From assembly GCF_001577835.2 (NCBI RefSeq), contig NC_029516.1:107431837-107495836 (forward strand): a stretch of 64,000 nt of DNA, in the 5' to 3' direction. The position numbers and the translations under genes were made by a program. The DNA comes from Coturnix japonica. Lineage: Eukaryota > Chordata > Aves > Galliformes > Phasianidae. The notes under the pieces were generated by a model. That model ran no database searches and was not told the DNA's origin. It worked only from the letters and a program-made list of their open reading frames with translations. Each line of letters opens with the position of its first letter. Positions within the stretch are counted from its first letter, which is position 1. Shown here piece after piece: positions 1-13,900 of this stretch.

Positions 1-3000
1 GGGTTTTTTTCGGTTCTGGAAGGAGAAAAAGAATAAAAAAGCCAATACAACAAACAATAACAAGTGTAGGGAAACGGGGATTTTGCTCAGTTCCTTTGTG
101 CTGATGAGATCAGTAGGTCTCATCACAGGGCTTGTCTTCATCAGAACCATCAGGAGTTGTTTAATTCAAGTCAAACCACTGCCAAAGCGTCACTCCTCAT
201 ATACAAACACGTTTGCTCAATTAGCAATTAATAAATTCTTTTAACTCCAACCGTAGCCTGTGCTTACTGCATCAGTAGTGAGCCTGATAAAGCATTAAAG
301 CAGGTAGCCAGAAAAAGAAGTCCTCCGAGCTGGCACAGGATATAAACACGCTTAATTTTACCAAGTGCCAAGGTCCTCAAGTCACACCCAAAACAAATTA
401 GAAGCAAACAAACACGTTTAGGTCAATGACCCAAAAGACAGCCTCCTCCGTGGCACAATGCCTTCTTGTAATTAGAAGCAGGCACATAGTCAAAAAATCT
501 TCCTATTTTCTGGCTCAACACAAGCACTTCATAACACATCTGGGTGAACAGAGTTCATGCATCAGATTTCTATCCCACAGCAGGAGAGGAAATATTTTGT
601 ATTGTTATGCAACTGACATTTTCAACTGTGTGATGATTGTAACAAATCTTCCTAACGCACTCCTGTATTCAATACACCAGGATTCCACAAGATTTAAAGA
701 AATATATATATATATATTTCTTAATATATATATATTTATATATTATAATTATTTATTTATTTATTTATTTATATTTATGTACTGATATATTATATTGATG
801 TATTATATCGTTATATGTAATTGAAAATAATAAAAGTAAGGGGGAGGGAGCAGTGGGGCTCCCAAAAGATAGAGTATGGCCCCAGAAAAGAAAAGGAATT
901 ACACAAGAAAAACAAAGCTTTTTAGGCTCACAGATACATAATTTGCACTTTCTTCTGTCTCTTTTGTTTGCCAGGTATTTATTGCTTAGCATAAAGATAT
1001 CATCCTCTCCCAGTCAGTCAATAACAACACATTTTCAGCTGCTTACTTCTAGTTGAGCTTGAAATTTGCCCTCTCAGAAATATGGAGCACTTTAAAAAAT
1101 GTTACTGTATTTTAAGTCACCCTAAAAAGCACAGCCTATAGTAGGGTAGATTCTTCGTTTTTCACCTCTCAAACACCCACATTCATCACAACCCAAACTG
1201 AGGATCCAGCCCAAAAGGAAACTGCAGCCTTTTCAAGTTCTACTCTGTTTTTGTCTTACTACCAAACAACAAAAAGTGAATGTATAACAGCAGGCAGTAC
1301 TTTCTGTCAGAGGCGGATGTTTATCATTTAGTTCAGGTAGCTGTCAATCTCAAGAAACCACCAAATTGTTAATGTTTTTTTAACAGGAAATGCCCCTACC
1401 TATTTATCTGTCAGCTGCTCATGCTCTGTTCTAAAATATACTTAAACCACAAGTGACTCAAAACTCTCAAAGCACAATTTAGGTTTGCTATGATGACCAT
1501 TTATCGTGTTCATGGTAAAGTTACCCAGCCAAGACACCGACACCACAACTTCCACTTTCATTGCTCCCTTGGTACAAGAGCAGGAAATGAGCACCCCAAA
1601 GCTGAACAGTCTTTAGGCTTGAAAGCACTCTGTGACCAGCTGATGCTTAACAAGATACTCAAACAGCTGTGCTTAACTAAGCATGTGTAGTTCTGTACAT
1701 GCATACATATGTACTTAGACATATGCAGAAAGCATTGGTAAATTACAGATAGTTTCTATCACTAGACCAGGAATGAAACTCAAACAATGAGCTGTATGAG
1801 TTTCTCTGAATTTCTGAAGCCGTTTTAAAAAATAAACAAATGACAGCATGGGGAAAAACTAAAAGAATCAGTCTTGTGTAAGATGTTATTACTGATTGGA
1901 ACAAGGTAAGAAAAAGCACACACTATTTTTCTGTGCTTCAGTATGTTTCAGCTCATGGCTGGAATAAAACCTGTGTCCAAGTGACTTGGTGCAAGAACAC
2001 AGGGCTCCATGACTGCAACCACTGAAGCATGAGAGCTAACAACCCTACAGAACAGTACAGAGGATAAAAATAGCAAAACCAGAGACAAAAGAGGAAGGAC
2101 AAAAAAGGTTGTGTTTTATGACAGCTATCATCAGATGAGCTGAGTGACAAACAAGAAACTTACAGCTCAGATATATTAAACTGGGGGTCTGAAACACAGA
2201 CGTTTAAGTAGCTTTCAGTAAAGAAGTTATCATCTTTCGCATATAGAGCTACAGCCCTTAAAGCTGTTGCACAAAAATCCTCCAGCCATTATAGTTGTTT
2301 TAGCCCTCTGATCTAAGAGCAGGTATTATAGTTACCAAACTCATGGAGAATTAAACAGAGATCCTGTAGGGAGGAGAAAAAGAAGCTGCAATTCACAGTT
2401 CAGCAAACACTGAATGGGAAAGCAAGAAGAAAAGCGTAGAGGAAGGAGATCTTGCATGGATTTAATTGGGCAAAGAGACTAATTACTTAACAAAGAGTAA
2501 CCAGAGCCAATGCAGAGCATGAGCCTTCATAATTGCAAAATTACAGTAATGAAAGTTTGGTATGGCCTAAGGCTACTCAAAAGAGCTCCAAACAGTATTC
2601 ATCACTCCTAAAAACTCTATAAAATCATAGATATGATTCTCTATAAACTACAAACCAAGATAAACAAGGTTTGAACTTCACTGTCACCTTTCCTGAACAC
2701 TGACTACTTGGTAAGATAAACGTTAACAGTAATTTCACTGATTTTTGTGAGATCCCTTCATGTGAGACAGTAATCAAGTAAGCAAAAAATATTCAGAAGA
2801 TAGAATGCTTCAAATACACCTGGCCCACCAAGTAGCTGGTTACATTTCTTGCTCTGTGTTCTTTGTCTGGGGGAAGACATAGGAAAGTTGTCCCCTTGAT
2901 ATCAAGGTAACATAGGCAGAAGATGAATAACTACTCCTCATGTCCTTTTTGAAGAAAGCGTTTCATCCTTCTTTAAATAAAAAACATGGGCATAGATTGT

Positions 3001-4836
3001 CGCTTATGGTACCTGTATAGTTTCAGTTGAACACTTCTCATCTGATAACCACTTCCTTCAATGAGCCAGTGTCAGGATACCAGAATGCTGCACTGCAAAT
3101 TACATATTCAGAACTACAGACTGACTTGCTCCTGTCAGCATTTCAAACACTGCAGCAAAAAGTCCTGGAATTCATCTTTCTTGGCAGAACGTAGGTGATA
3201 TGGCCTCGATTTGGCATAGCTTACTGCCTCATAAAACCTTTAGGAAATCAACATACCACATGTATTTTAATGACCTACTGCTGCACAAACATGAAGTTAT
3301 GCACAGCTGTGGTGCCTATGACCATCAAACAAATCATGGGCTGTGTAACAAATTAACACAAGCCAAGAAGAGCCACCCATATACAGTTCAACTATTTGCA
3401 AGGATCCTTCATGTAGCAACAAAGAAACGCTAGAGCAAATGTCACAAAAACAAACAAGTAACATCATTTGCTCTGGCATGGCCTCAGGAAATAAGTTACA
3501 ACCACCAGGATAAGAATTCAAGCACAACTTTGCTTGAACTTAAGAAGTCCAGCTGCCTGCTACATCGAGAGGGAAAGAATATAGAAAAACAATCTGATAA
3601 TTTTGACATCTTAGGACACAATAAAATAAAAAGCTCAGATAACTGTTACTGATTCAGTCCATCTGCCTTCCTGAAATATTTTTACGTTGCCTATTTGTTT
3701 GAGACATTTTTTGATAGACAAGGTTTTAGGAGAGGTACAATATGATTAACTAACCTCTGGTTATTCAAAGAGTAATACAGGTGCATTAATTGAAGAGCCT
3801 AGGAGTCAAAACAAGGTGACTATTCACAAGAAAAGTCAGCTGACAACAGCTCTCAAAAAACTCAGCAACTGCTAACACAGGTGAGCATTCCTCCAACCCA
3901 TTCTGTTTGGAACCAGCGCTATACCTAGACCCACGCAGGAAACTCATTCCAATATCCAATACCCTCTCGCAAGTGCAGTTGTCTCTCTGCAAACTGTTTC
4001 TCTTGATGTCCATCCCACTTACTTCTTAGAACTCTGGGTTGCAAATATCTTGCTGTGGTCAGACAGTACTTCTGGTTTCTGTTCCCAGAACACCACCGTT
4101 AAAGCAACACATGAAAATCTTACAGGCTGCCCCTCATGCATATTTTACTAACCTGCACAATCATTCAGTGTCTTACACTGCAATTCACTGAGCCATCCAC
4201 ATGTATGTGGATAAACTTTCTTTATCTATATCAGAGGTACAACTACAAGGACAGCCTGCCCCTGAGGGCTGATGGAAACGTGCAGTAGATAAAAAACAAA
4301 CATCATTACGATAATTAACTCCAGAAGCTTTAGGCAGCCTATAAATTATGATCTAGACATTACATAATGTAATGATTCAACAAAACGAGTTCCCCTTTCT
4401 TCACAAGTCAATTCTAATTGTCAGCTAATATCACCAATCACACTGCACTAATTTTGAATCTTTGCTTCCTACAAAATGCATTTGAAGTAAAACAGCACCT
4501 TCCTTCGTATTCTGTGGGTTTTCTTTTTTGTGCAATATTTATGAATAGCTGCCTGAGCATAGTGATGCACGGCATGCTGCTCTATCAGACATTACTATCC
4601 AGTCCCAACATACAGACCTAATACAAATAAACAATGATAGACATATCATTAAACTTCCAACCACTTTCTGAAATTGAAATAAGCCCAGTACTTTTTCCAT
4701 AGCTTAGAAATATAATATGAAATCTTTGTCTTTAGAAATGTAAGCTGAGTCAGAGTAAGTAAGATCATTTCTTTGTCTAAAAACACGCTGGTAGATTTTC
4801 TCCTAATCCAGAAATCAAGTTTCTCAGCCTTCTTAC
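1..4836. other. Sequence downstream of APOO exon 7; probable last intron and 3' end
   Basis: No convincing protein-coding exon on either strand and no recognisable CR1 copy. It probably holds the last APOO intron and perhaps its terminal exon (candidate acceptor at 2363/2364, minus strand). AT-rich simple sequence occurs at about 700-830. Confidence 0.5.
700..835. repeat. AT-rich simple repeat (TA)n/(TTTA)n
   Basis: Alternating TATATA runs at 703-745 followed by seven TTTA units, ending in mixed AT. Read on the minus strand it supplies several AATAAA hexamers, so it could serve as an APOO polyadenylation region; this is inference only. Confidence 0.8.
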
Positions 4837-4944
4837 CTTATCACCTTTTTTCCCATATCTCCTCTTTTTAGGATTATCCTTCCAAAGAGATTCTACAGCA
4901 ATATATCCCTGGAGACTCCAGTCATACAGCTGGGCACCAGCAAC
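4837..4944 (-). CDS. APOO: APOO exon 7 (residues 162-197), followed by a strong donor
   Basis: Acceptor GTTTCAAAG|GTT, 36 codons: [20 protein letters not shown] then [16 protein letters not shown] (human [22 protein letters not shown]...). AAG|GTAAGA is a good donor, so a terminal exon with few codons is expected further left. If the donor is not used, the frame continues 19 residues to a stop at 4777-4779. One acceptor with a fine pyrimidine tract (CTCCTCCCTACAG) lies at 2363/2364 on this strand, with AATAAA at about 977-972. The frame from 2363 would add 16 residues. I cannot show that it is used. Confidence 0.9.
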
Positions 4945-7900
4945 CTTTGAAACAAAAGATATTTGAAAGCATGAGTCTAACAATCTCAGAAACATTAATG
5001 TGTTTCTCATTCACGTGGAAAAAATCCCAGGAGAACCCAAGAACTTGAACATCTTCCTGCTCAAACTCAGAGAATAAAGCCCTAATTAACATCTTTGAGA
5101 AAAATAATGCATGGGGAATTAGAAAAGCCAACTTGCTAGAAAAAGCTGTTAGAAGACTATGTGAAATACAACTGTATGAAAAGCAGTGGAATGATGCTGC
5201 ACAGAAGCAATTCTAGGTTTTATAATCTGAGTAATCTATGCTCAATATATTTAATATACACAAATTATTTCTTAAACTGTCCATGCTCACTTTAAAGACA
5301 AAACATTCTTTCTCACTTTGATATTAATTTGCAATTTTACATTTTCACTGTCTTGATAAACTAGTAGGAATGCTCCCTTGTCTCTTTTTATTTGCAATTT
5401 AGAAGAAAAACCTGATTTGCTGATAGATGGCTGTAACAAATAATTAGCGATTAAGCCTCAAAACAGAAGATAGATAAGGAAAGGCAGCGTTTGCTATATT
5501 ACACCTACAGGGAATTCTGTAACAGGACAAATCCCTACGTCTAATATGAGAATTCCCACCCCTTATGTGATATGGAACTATAATAACGATAGCATTGATA
5601 GATCCATAGCATCCTAACATCTAAGAGTTTTAGGTTTTCACAGCTCCAGGCACACATCAGTAGTAATTTTCAGATTAGTACCTTTTTCTTATAAAAACAG
5701 AAGCAAAAATAGACAATTTGTCCAACTAGATGGATTAAACTAAAAATTGTATGAAATGGAGAAATGAGAAGGTATCATTTGCTCTTCAATAGCAAAACTG
5801 GAAAACCACCACTATGAGATCAGAGCAAGTGTGATTTGTCTGAAGTTTCTTCCAGCCTCTACCGATGCACTGCTCAGAGTTTCCCTGAGCCAGAGGCAAT
5901 TCCTGTAAGTAACAATGCCCAGTGAACACCTCCTTATGAACTCATCCCATCTCCTCTGGAGTCACATGCGTCTTTTTAGCATCCAGAACATCACATGCTG
6001 AGTTCTACTGCTAGGCACATATCACACAAAGAACGACCTCCTTCTGATTGAACAAGATTAGCTACATCAATTGTGCTCCATCACCATGACAGATATGGGC
6101 AGAGATCATGCTGCCACCTTTGTATTACAGCTTACATAAAATTTCAAACTGTACTCCAACCTCATATTGTGATTTTTTTAGTGCTGCATTATATTTTAGG
6201 AAGTGCAAATAAAAACCTGTCCATCTGCAACGTGCATACAAGGATAAATACTTCATAGTAAGGTACAGAAGCCCACATAGGTTATTCCACCACAGTCAGC
6301 GTTCCAACATTGCACACACCTCTCAAGAGGCAGAACCCACACGGAGTTCACATGTGCTGAGAAACACAGTTCTAGTGAGACTGTAAGCTGCAAGTTACAA
6401 GGTCAACAGGATTACTGCCAAGAAATTCTTGCTAATCATCTGATACACCCCCTTGTTAGCAGAACGCTAGAGGTTGTGTTGTATCTTGTACTTTACACCT
6501 CTCTCTTTCTCATGGAGTAGTTTCAGAGGAAAGAGGCAGGTACTGCAGTCAGCACCATGGCTCTAGGGAGTGGCAGTTACAATCCAGGAAAGTAAAAGGA
6601 ACAGTAAGTACAGAAGTTCATTCAGCTGGTACTAAGTGTTCATTTGAGCACTGACACAGAGTTTCCTTCAGAAAAGGACATGTTCTTTTTTTCTGACAGT
6701 CATCTGCCATTCTTAATTTCTGAAAGGTAATTTCCAGTTTGTTTGCATTAAATTATTACACGCTAAAATACCTCTGTTTGGTGCAACACTGGAAGAAAGT
6801 TTGCATGCTAAAATGTAAACAAACAAGTTCAAAAGTCAGACTGACTGGTTTTCTGAAGTAGTTTGAAAGTGACCTTGGGCTACAAGTAGCCATATTTGCC
6901 CTGCTGTAGCACCATCAGCATAACCTAAGGCCAAATACACATGTGAACACACTTCCATCTTTTAACTCCACACGAGACTGTAAGTATATAATACTGAATA
7001 TTCTGTATGCTGTATGTCAAGATTATCAAGTAGAATTATTCTTTACCAAAACTGCACGCTGAGAATCTAAACTGAGGATCTGCTGCCTTTTCTGCTGTAC
7101 ACCGCTAATGAAGTAGTCACAGTACAATTTTACATGCCTCTTCTATTCTGCAGTGAACATGGATCAATTGAACCCAACTCCTCTTTTTCAATCTATAGTC
7201 TCTGTAATTGTGTCATGCTCTCAGTTGCGTCAGCGTAGCTGATTATGCCTTACAGAATCAAACGGACATGGGAAGAGATATACATTCAGAAGAAAAACAA
7301 TTTTGTTTGTTTACAAGTAAGTAAACTTCCGTATTAGGAAGTTTTCATTTCAAGAAGCAAGCAAGCATAAAACACATGCTGCTACATGGAACGTGAGAAC
7401 TTCTAATACCAGGGAAAAAATAATAATTCTAATGACGAAGAGACTGATGTAAGTAATTTAATAATGGAAAGTTTTCCAGTTGGAATATAAACCACAGTTA
7501 ATACAAAACATATTGAAATGCATTATGGTTAGCTGAAAAGCAATGCAGCTCTTACACACTAGTTAAAGTTCCACTACAACAAAAGAATCATTAATATTAA
7601 ATTTGGTTCCCTTACCACATATACAACCTGACTGGTTGTTCTAAGTTACACAAATGAAAACAATGCTGACAGTGAAGTAATAAGTCCCTTACAAAATTGT
7701 GATTTGTTCCAGAATATTTCCTATAGTCTTCTACTAACCTGGCACATCAGCTTCATGCTGCAGGCATCTCTTTCAGTCTTAGAGAATATTTCTTTTTCAC
7801 AGGCCTACGAAACTTTTCCAAATAATTACTATGTGAGTGTTTCCAATTTCAGATTGAAACATACAAAAGATAAGATAACAAGATGTGATCTGCTTAAAAC

Positions 7901-10900
7901 TTTTCTCCTTTAAGAAAAGCACGTGTGAGGTTAGAGAAACCACAATAGTATCTAGGATATCACACTCTCCACAGAAGTTTTCAAACCCTTACATCTAGTT
8001 CCCTGACCAAGTCAACAGAGCTAAAACCACTCCAATCAAGTTCCAGGCTTAGAGTCCCTCACTGGATCTTTTTGTTATTCAAGTTGAACTAAGAACCATG
8101 AACTGATCAAAGCTCAACCATAAACTTCAAAGTTATGATAAAATAAACAAGGTATTGTGAAGCTGTTAGTAGCAAATCCACAGTTAATCACAGAATCATA
8201 GAATGGCCTGGGTTGAAAAGGACCACAATGATTACCTAGTTTCAACCCTCCTGCTACATGCAGGGTCACCAACCACCAGACCAGGCTGCCCAGAGCCACA
8301 TCCAGCCTGGCCTTGAATGCCTTCATTAATGGGGTAACCTCCCTGGGTAACCTGTTCCAGTGTGCCACCACCCTCTGTGTGAAAAACTTCCTCCTAAACC
8401 CTAACCTAAACCTCCCCTGACTCAGTTTAAAACCATTCCCCCTTGTCCTATCACTATCTACCCTTGTGAACAGCTGTCCCCCCTCCTGTTTAAACACTCC
8501 CTTCAAGTACTGTAAGACTGCAGTGAAGTCTCTCCAGAGCCTTCTCGTTTCTATGCTAACAAGCCCAGTTCTCTCAACCTTTCCTCATAGGAGAGGTGCT
8601 CCAGCCCTCTGACCATCTTAGTGGCCCTCCTCTGGACATGTTCCAAGATCTCCACATCCTTCCTGTACCGGGGGCCCCAGGCCTGGATGCAGTACTGCAG
8701 ATGGGGTCTCACAAGAGCTGAGTAGAGGGGGACAATCACCTCCCTCTCCCTGCTGGCCACCCCTCTTTTAATGCAGCCCAGAACACAGTTGGCCTTCCGG
8801 GCTGCAAGTGCACACTGCTGGCTCATATCCAGCTTCTTGTCCACCAGGACCCCCAGGTCCTTCTCAAGGAGATCTTCTCCCAGTTTGTATAAATACCTGG
8901 GGTTACCCCGATCCAAGTGCAGCACCCTGCACTTGGCCTTGTTGAACCTCATTAGGTTAACATGGGCCCACTTCTCCAGCTTGTCCAGTTAAGACTGAAC
9001 AGAGCTTTTTTTAAATACAGTAACATCAGTTTGATCACCACTTTATCTTTTCCCACTTCACTGTTGAGAAGACAAACAGAATTTAAAGTTTCACAACAGA
9101 AATAACTAAGCTTCTTAAATTTTAGTCTTTTTCCTGCCACTTGCAGAATTTTCACACTCCGTGGATAAGTAAACAGACTTATCTGTATTTAGAGCATCTG
9201 AATCCTGGAAGCATTAAAAACAAACTCCTTCCAACACAAGCATATCGCTATGCTGTATTTGAATTCTCCTTAAGTCAGTGACGTTTCAGTTTTCAAGCTC
9301 TATGTTCTTGAGAACATCATCCTTTAATCCTGATATATCAGCATTATACACAAGCCAATTTATCAAAGCCTAAAGTAAAAAAAAATATTTCAGACAGACT
9401 AAGTAGGGGCACTTTGTGAAGATGAAAAAAAAAAAAAAAAGAATTTGATATAGAACTGAGGAATCTACCAGTAAAGTGTGTGTAGACAACAAGGTGTATA
9501 AGATGAACAGGGACTGCCAGCAAATGTCACTTCAGTTTTCTTCCCTCCTCCCCACCCCAGGAAACGCACCGTAAATCTAAGTTAGAATGACGTGCAAGTG
9601 CCTGAAACAACAAATGCATCAACAGAGAAGGCATTCAATAAGCAGCAGAACCCTTACCTCGTTTCAGAACGTGCACAGTATCTTTCTTCAAACTCTATTC
9701 AGCAAAACCTAATTAATGATCTTTATCTCAGAAATGTTACTCATGTGATTTCTGTTCAGAATCTCCTTTTGTGTTTTGTTTTTTTCTTTTAAACCCTGTT
9801 TTCATTTGTTCTCAAGACATTTTAGGCTTCCTTGTAACTGAACCTGCAAACTGTACGTACTGAGCTTATTTATATTAATTTATAATAACTTGAGGTTTGG
9901 GATTCAGAAAGGAGGTTATGGACCTCAAACTGAAGACAACATCAGATTTTCAAAAACAAAACAAAGTCACTGAAAGGAACAGAATTATTGAGAGGCTTCA
10001 GTTGGCAGGGATCTTAAAGCCCATCCAGTTCCAACCCCTGCCAAGGGCAGGGCTGTCACCCACTTGATCAGGCTGCCCAGGGCCCCAGCCAGCCTGGTCC
10101 TGAACTCCTCCAGGAATGGGGCGCCCACAACATGCCTGCCCTTCAACCTATACCACATTTTATTTGATAAAACTATTATTTTGTTAAGTGACGAGCATGC
10201 TGACCAGATTTCTAAGATTAATTTGAACATAGGAAGCAATAATTCCAAGTAAAAGACACTTCTCTAAAGAAAGGTGTAGTCACTGACCTTTGCAATAGCA
10301 ACTGCTTGTTCAGGATAATACATGGAAGCACCAATACTCATGAAACCTGCAGGATACACCAGCTTCTTTATTTTTGATCCTGTTTTGCAATGAAAAATAG
10401 ACTGTTAGAATATATGTTAACAGACAATGAATGGCCCTACTCAACTTCTACTTATAAATAACATCATTCTGTTATGTAGAGTTTAGCATATCTTCTGTTT
10501 AGTCTGATTTAAAAAACAAAAAAGTATTACTGGAACACTAACATAGTGAATATGACCTTACAGCTACAATTACTGAACAATACGTAATTTATTTGCGAAC
10601 TAACTAATGAAGCACAAACCACAGTTAAGGGATAATTAAGAGAATTATACCAACTGATATTCTTTTCTAAAGGAAGAAAAACTCAGGAAAGAAAGTTTAG
10701 GTCACCATTCTTACAATATATTTCACAGAACAAGAACAGCTTACTATGAAGTTTGTAAGTTACCCTTGATTCACAAGTACTTATATGTCCATAGCTGTTC
10801 TTAAGACTAAGTGTTCTTGTTTCACTACAGCAGTTCACAAAAAAAATAGATGTATTTTTTAAAAGAAAACACTAACAATTAAGCCGTACGCCAATCACAA

Positions 10901-13900
10901 GGTAAATTCTGAACATTTTAATCAGTTCAAACTCTACTCAGTTATGCACAAGTCTGAATAGTGTAACTGCCTAAAAAGTTCATCCTTTCTCACAGCTGGC
11001 CAAAGGCTGTGTATGTTGGCTGGCCAGTGAGACAACTGCGTGCCGGTGAGTCAGTCACAGGGCACGATGCAGTTTAACAAGGAACGTAGACGGGAGCAGC
11101 TACAGGAACAAAGCAAGTAGTAAAACAGAAAAAAAAAGGGAAATGGGATCACAGAAGAGACATACTGGAGTCAGAATTCAGTAATCCTGTTCCTCATAGA
11201 ATGTTTATTTCTACATGCAAAGTCATATGTGCTTCTAGTAACAGTTGGCATTTTTAGTTATAACTGCCAAGGAATCATAGAATGGCTTGGGTTGGAAGGG
11301 ACCTCAAGGATCAGCAAGCTCCAACTATATAAAAATTAAATCAAGTACTTGTACTACATGGGATTTTTAGTTTTATTAAACTTAGGACCTTCACTTTCGG
11401 ATTCAGTCTCAATACTGCTTCCTCCCTCCTCCTCCCCCTCCCCCCATGATCTTTGTGTTTCTCATAATTTTGCTACAGTCAACTAGAAACTGATATAATA
11501 CATAATTGTGTAGCTCAAGGAGCAGGAGTTTAGAGAGAAAATGTCAAACTGGTTAAGACAGAGACCTTGATTGTCGTGAAAGTGCACACACCAGAAAAGA
11601 AAGCATTATTAAATATTTTGAGGAGTACGCACATGAATGTATATATTCATAGGATTACTTCAATTTCTGAATAGCCAAGCATACGCTTTGTTTCTTCAAC
11701 ACACATGGAGTCCGCTAATGTGTACTGTTACCCAAAGTGAGTTCTCCCTAGGGTTTAAGCTTTGCAACTTCCCAGGTCCAGTACCAAAAAGTATTTATCT
11801 GGTATCACTTCATTTCACCACATTAAGAATATTCCACCACAAATACAAAATATTTTCATAACTCACTTTTCTTAACATTTGTAACATTAACATTTCTTTC
11901 TGTTTAAGTATGAACATATTAGTTTCTTCATGAGTGCAATGAAACTAACTCTGTAGTTCTCTACAGTAACATATGTATGTGATCAAAAACTGAAAAAGAC
12001 TTTTTGGCTAGGAAAAGAAATAAATACTTCTCCTACTTTTGTTATATTAAGCTAGAATTGAAGTGGATCAAAGGCTGGAGTCCAGTAACAGATACAATGT
12101 TCATAAGCATTAATTAATGGTTATACACACCTTTTACAAGAAGGTTCTGTATAATTTGAGGAATACTGTAGAAACATGCTTGCACAATTAAGTCAGATCT
12201 CATGTGTCACAGTTAAAAATTAGTAACAAGAAAAAAATCTCACAAATAAATGCTTTATCCCAAATTTTACCATAAGCAGTTCAAAAGGTTCCCACTGACC
12301 TCTGGCAAGAAACAATCCAAGAATTCCAGCAAAACCTATCACACCGAGCCTTGGATAAAATCCAGCAGGGGGGTTTTGCAGAAATTCACAGCCCTCTGAA
12401 AAGAAGTCAGAGCACAGTGCATTAATGTAATGTGAAAGTGTTTTTGTGATAAGGAATCATCAATATATGCTGGCAATTGTTACAAAACTGAGTAATCAAA
12501 ACACATTTAATTATCATGCACATTTGAGATCTGCTGGCATAAAATTCAAAGCCTTTGAGATCTTCTCTAGTGACACATGAATGAAACTGAATATTGCATT
12601 GTATTTACCAATTTTCATAGAAGATTTTGCCTTTGCTACCAGGCCATCTGCTTTGCTTTGCTCTTTTGCACGTTGATTATAACCTTTTCAAATTAATGTT
12701 CAACATCCTTTACAAAATAGATTATTGCATTTACATGATGACAAGTATTAGTGTCGGTGAAACACTGTACAAAAAACAAATCACAGATCAAAGGAAGAAC
12801 ACAGCAAAAACAAAGCTCATTCCAAGATGGGAGTCTGATGGAAGATGAAAAACCTGTCATTAAAGAGATCAAGAGACCGAGACTGTTGAATTCAGGAAGG
12901 AAAAAGAGGTGCAGTATCTGAAAGGAGCCCTAGATAGCATCCACGCTCAGTCTCAATGAGACTAGATATGGAAGGATGCTTCCAGAACAGAAATGAATAA
13001 TAAGTTACTTTGAATCAACTCAAAATTCTTAGGACATTCAAGGAAACAAACCAGCATGAGGCAAATTTCATTTACTGGGCTGAGTCAAGCAAATATTGAT
13101 ATATTATGCTTGGTTTCAGCTAGGAATACTTAGTCTTCCTTATGTGTCTGTCTTAATTACATTGGTTATGATAGATGCAGGTCTCAGACTCCAGCTGTTT
13201 AGAAAAGGAAATTTAAACTGATTTACTGTGCACAGAAAAGTAGCCTCAACTGGATAAAGAAAACCATACGCAGTGATTCTTAATGAGATTGCCTTCTGAT
13301 AAAAGATACAGTACAGTCCTACATTTTAAATTGCTAGTTAAGAAAACTAAACTGATTTACCTCTACCATGCTCAACAGCTTTTTCTAATTTGGGCATAGC
13401 TTTGGCATAAAGATCCTAAAAAAAAAGGAAAAGAAAACAATGGTAAATAGATACCAATTAAGTGAAACTAACTATAGATTTTCACTGAAAAAAAAAAACC
13501 AAAAAATAGAACAAAAAACTGCTGGGTACCTAATAAAGTCTCCTGGTTAAACTACCTATTAATGTCTTTGTAGTTTTGGACCCATAAAACCTACCTGCAT
13601 GTCTTTTTATTCAGTAAAAAAGAAATAAAGGGGAAACAAAACAAACAAACAAAAAAAGCATTGCTTTATACTAATACACAAGGTCAGCAAAGAAACCAAG
13701 GAAAAACAGAACAATTTCAGTTTCAATTTTACCCATCTTAAGAAAGCTACTTATTTTTATTCCCACTTCTTCATTCCCTTATTACAGGCTAACACACACA
13801 TTTTTTCCTCCAAGTGGTCTTTGGATGGAGATTAAACATAATAGCTCAAAACACAGGAGTCTACTTCAATATTTCACTGATTTCCTGATCACGTATCCAA

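Larger units (their letters stand above)
4945..10287 (-). other. APOO intron 6
   Basis: 5.3 kb intron. It holds a CR1 of about 800 bp (8187-8991) and a short CR1 piece (9985-10140), both antisense to the plus strand. The rest (4945-8186) is unique-looking AT-rich sequence without a supported gene. Confidence 0.85.
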
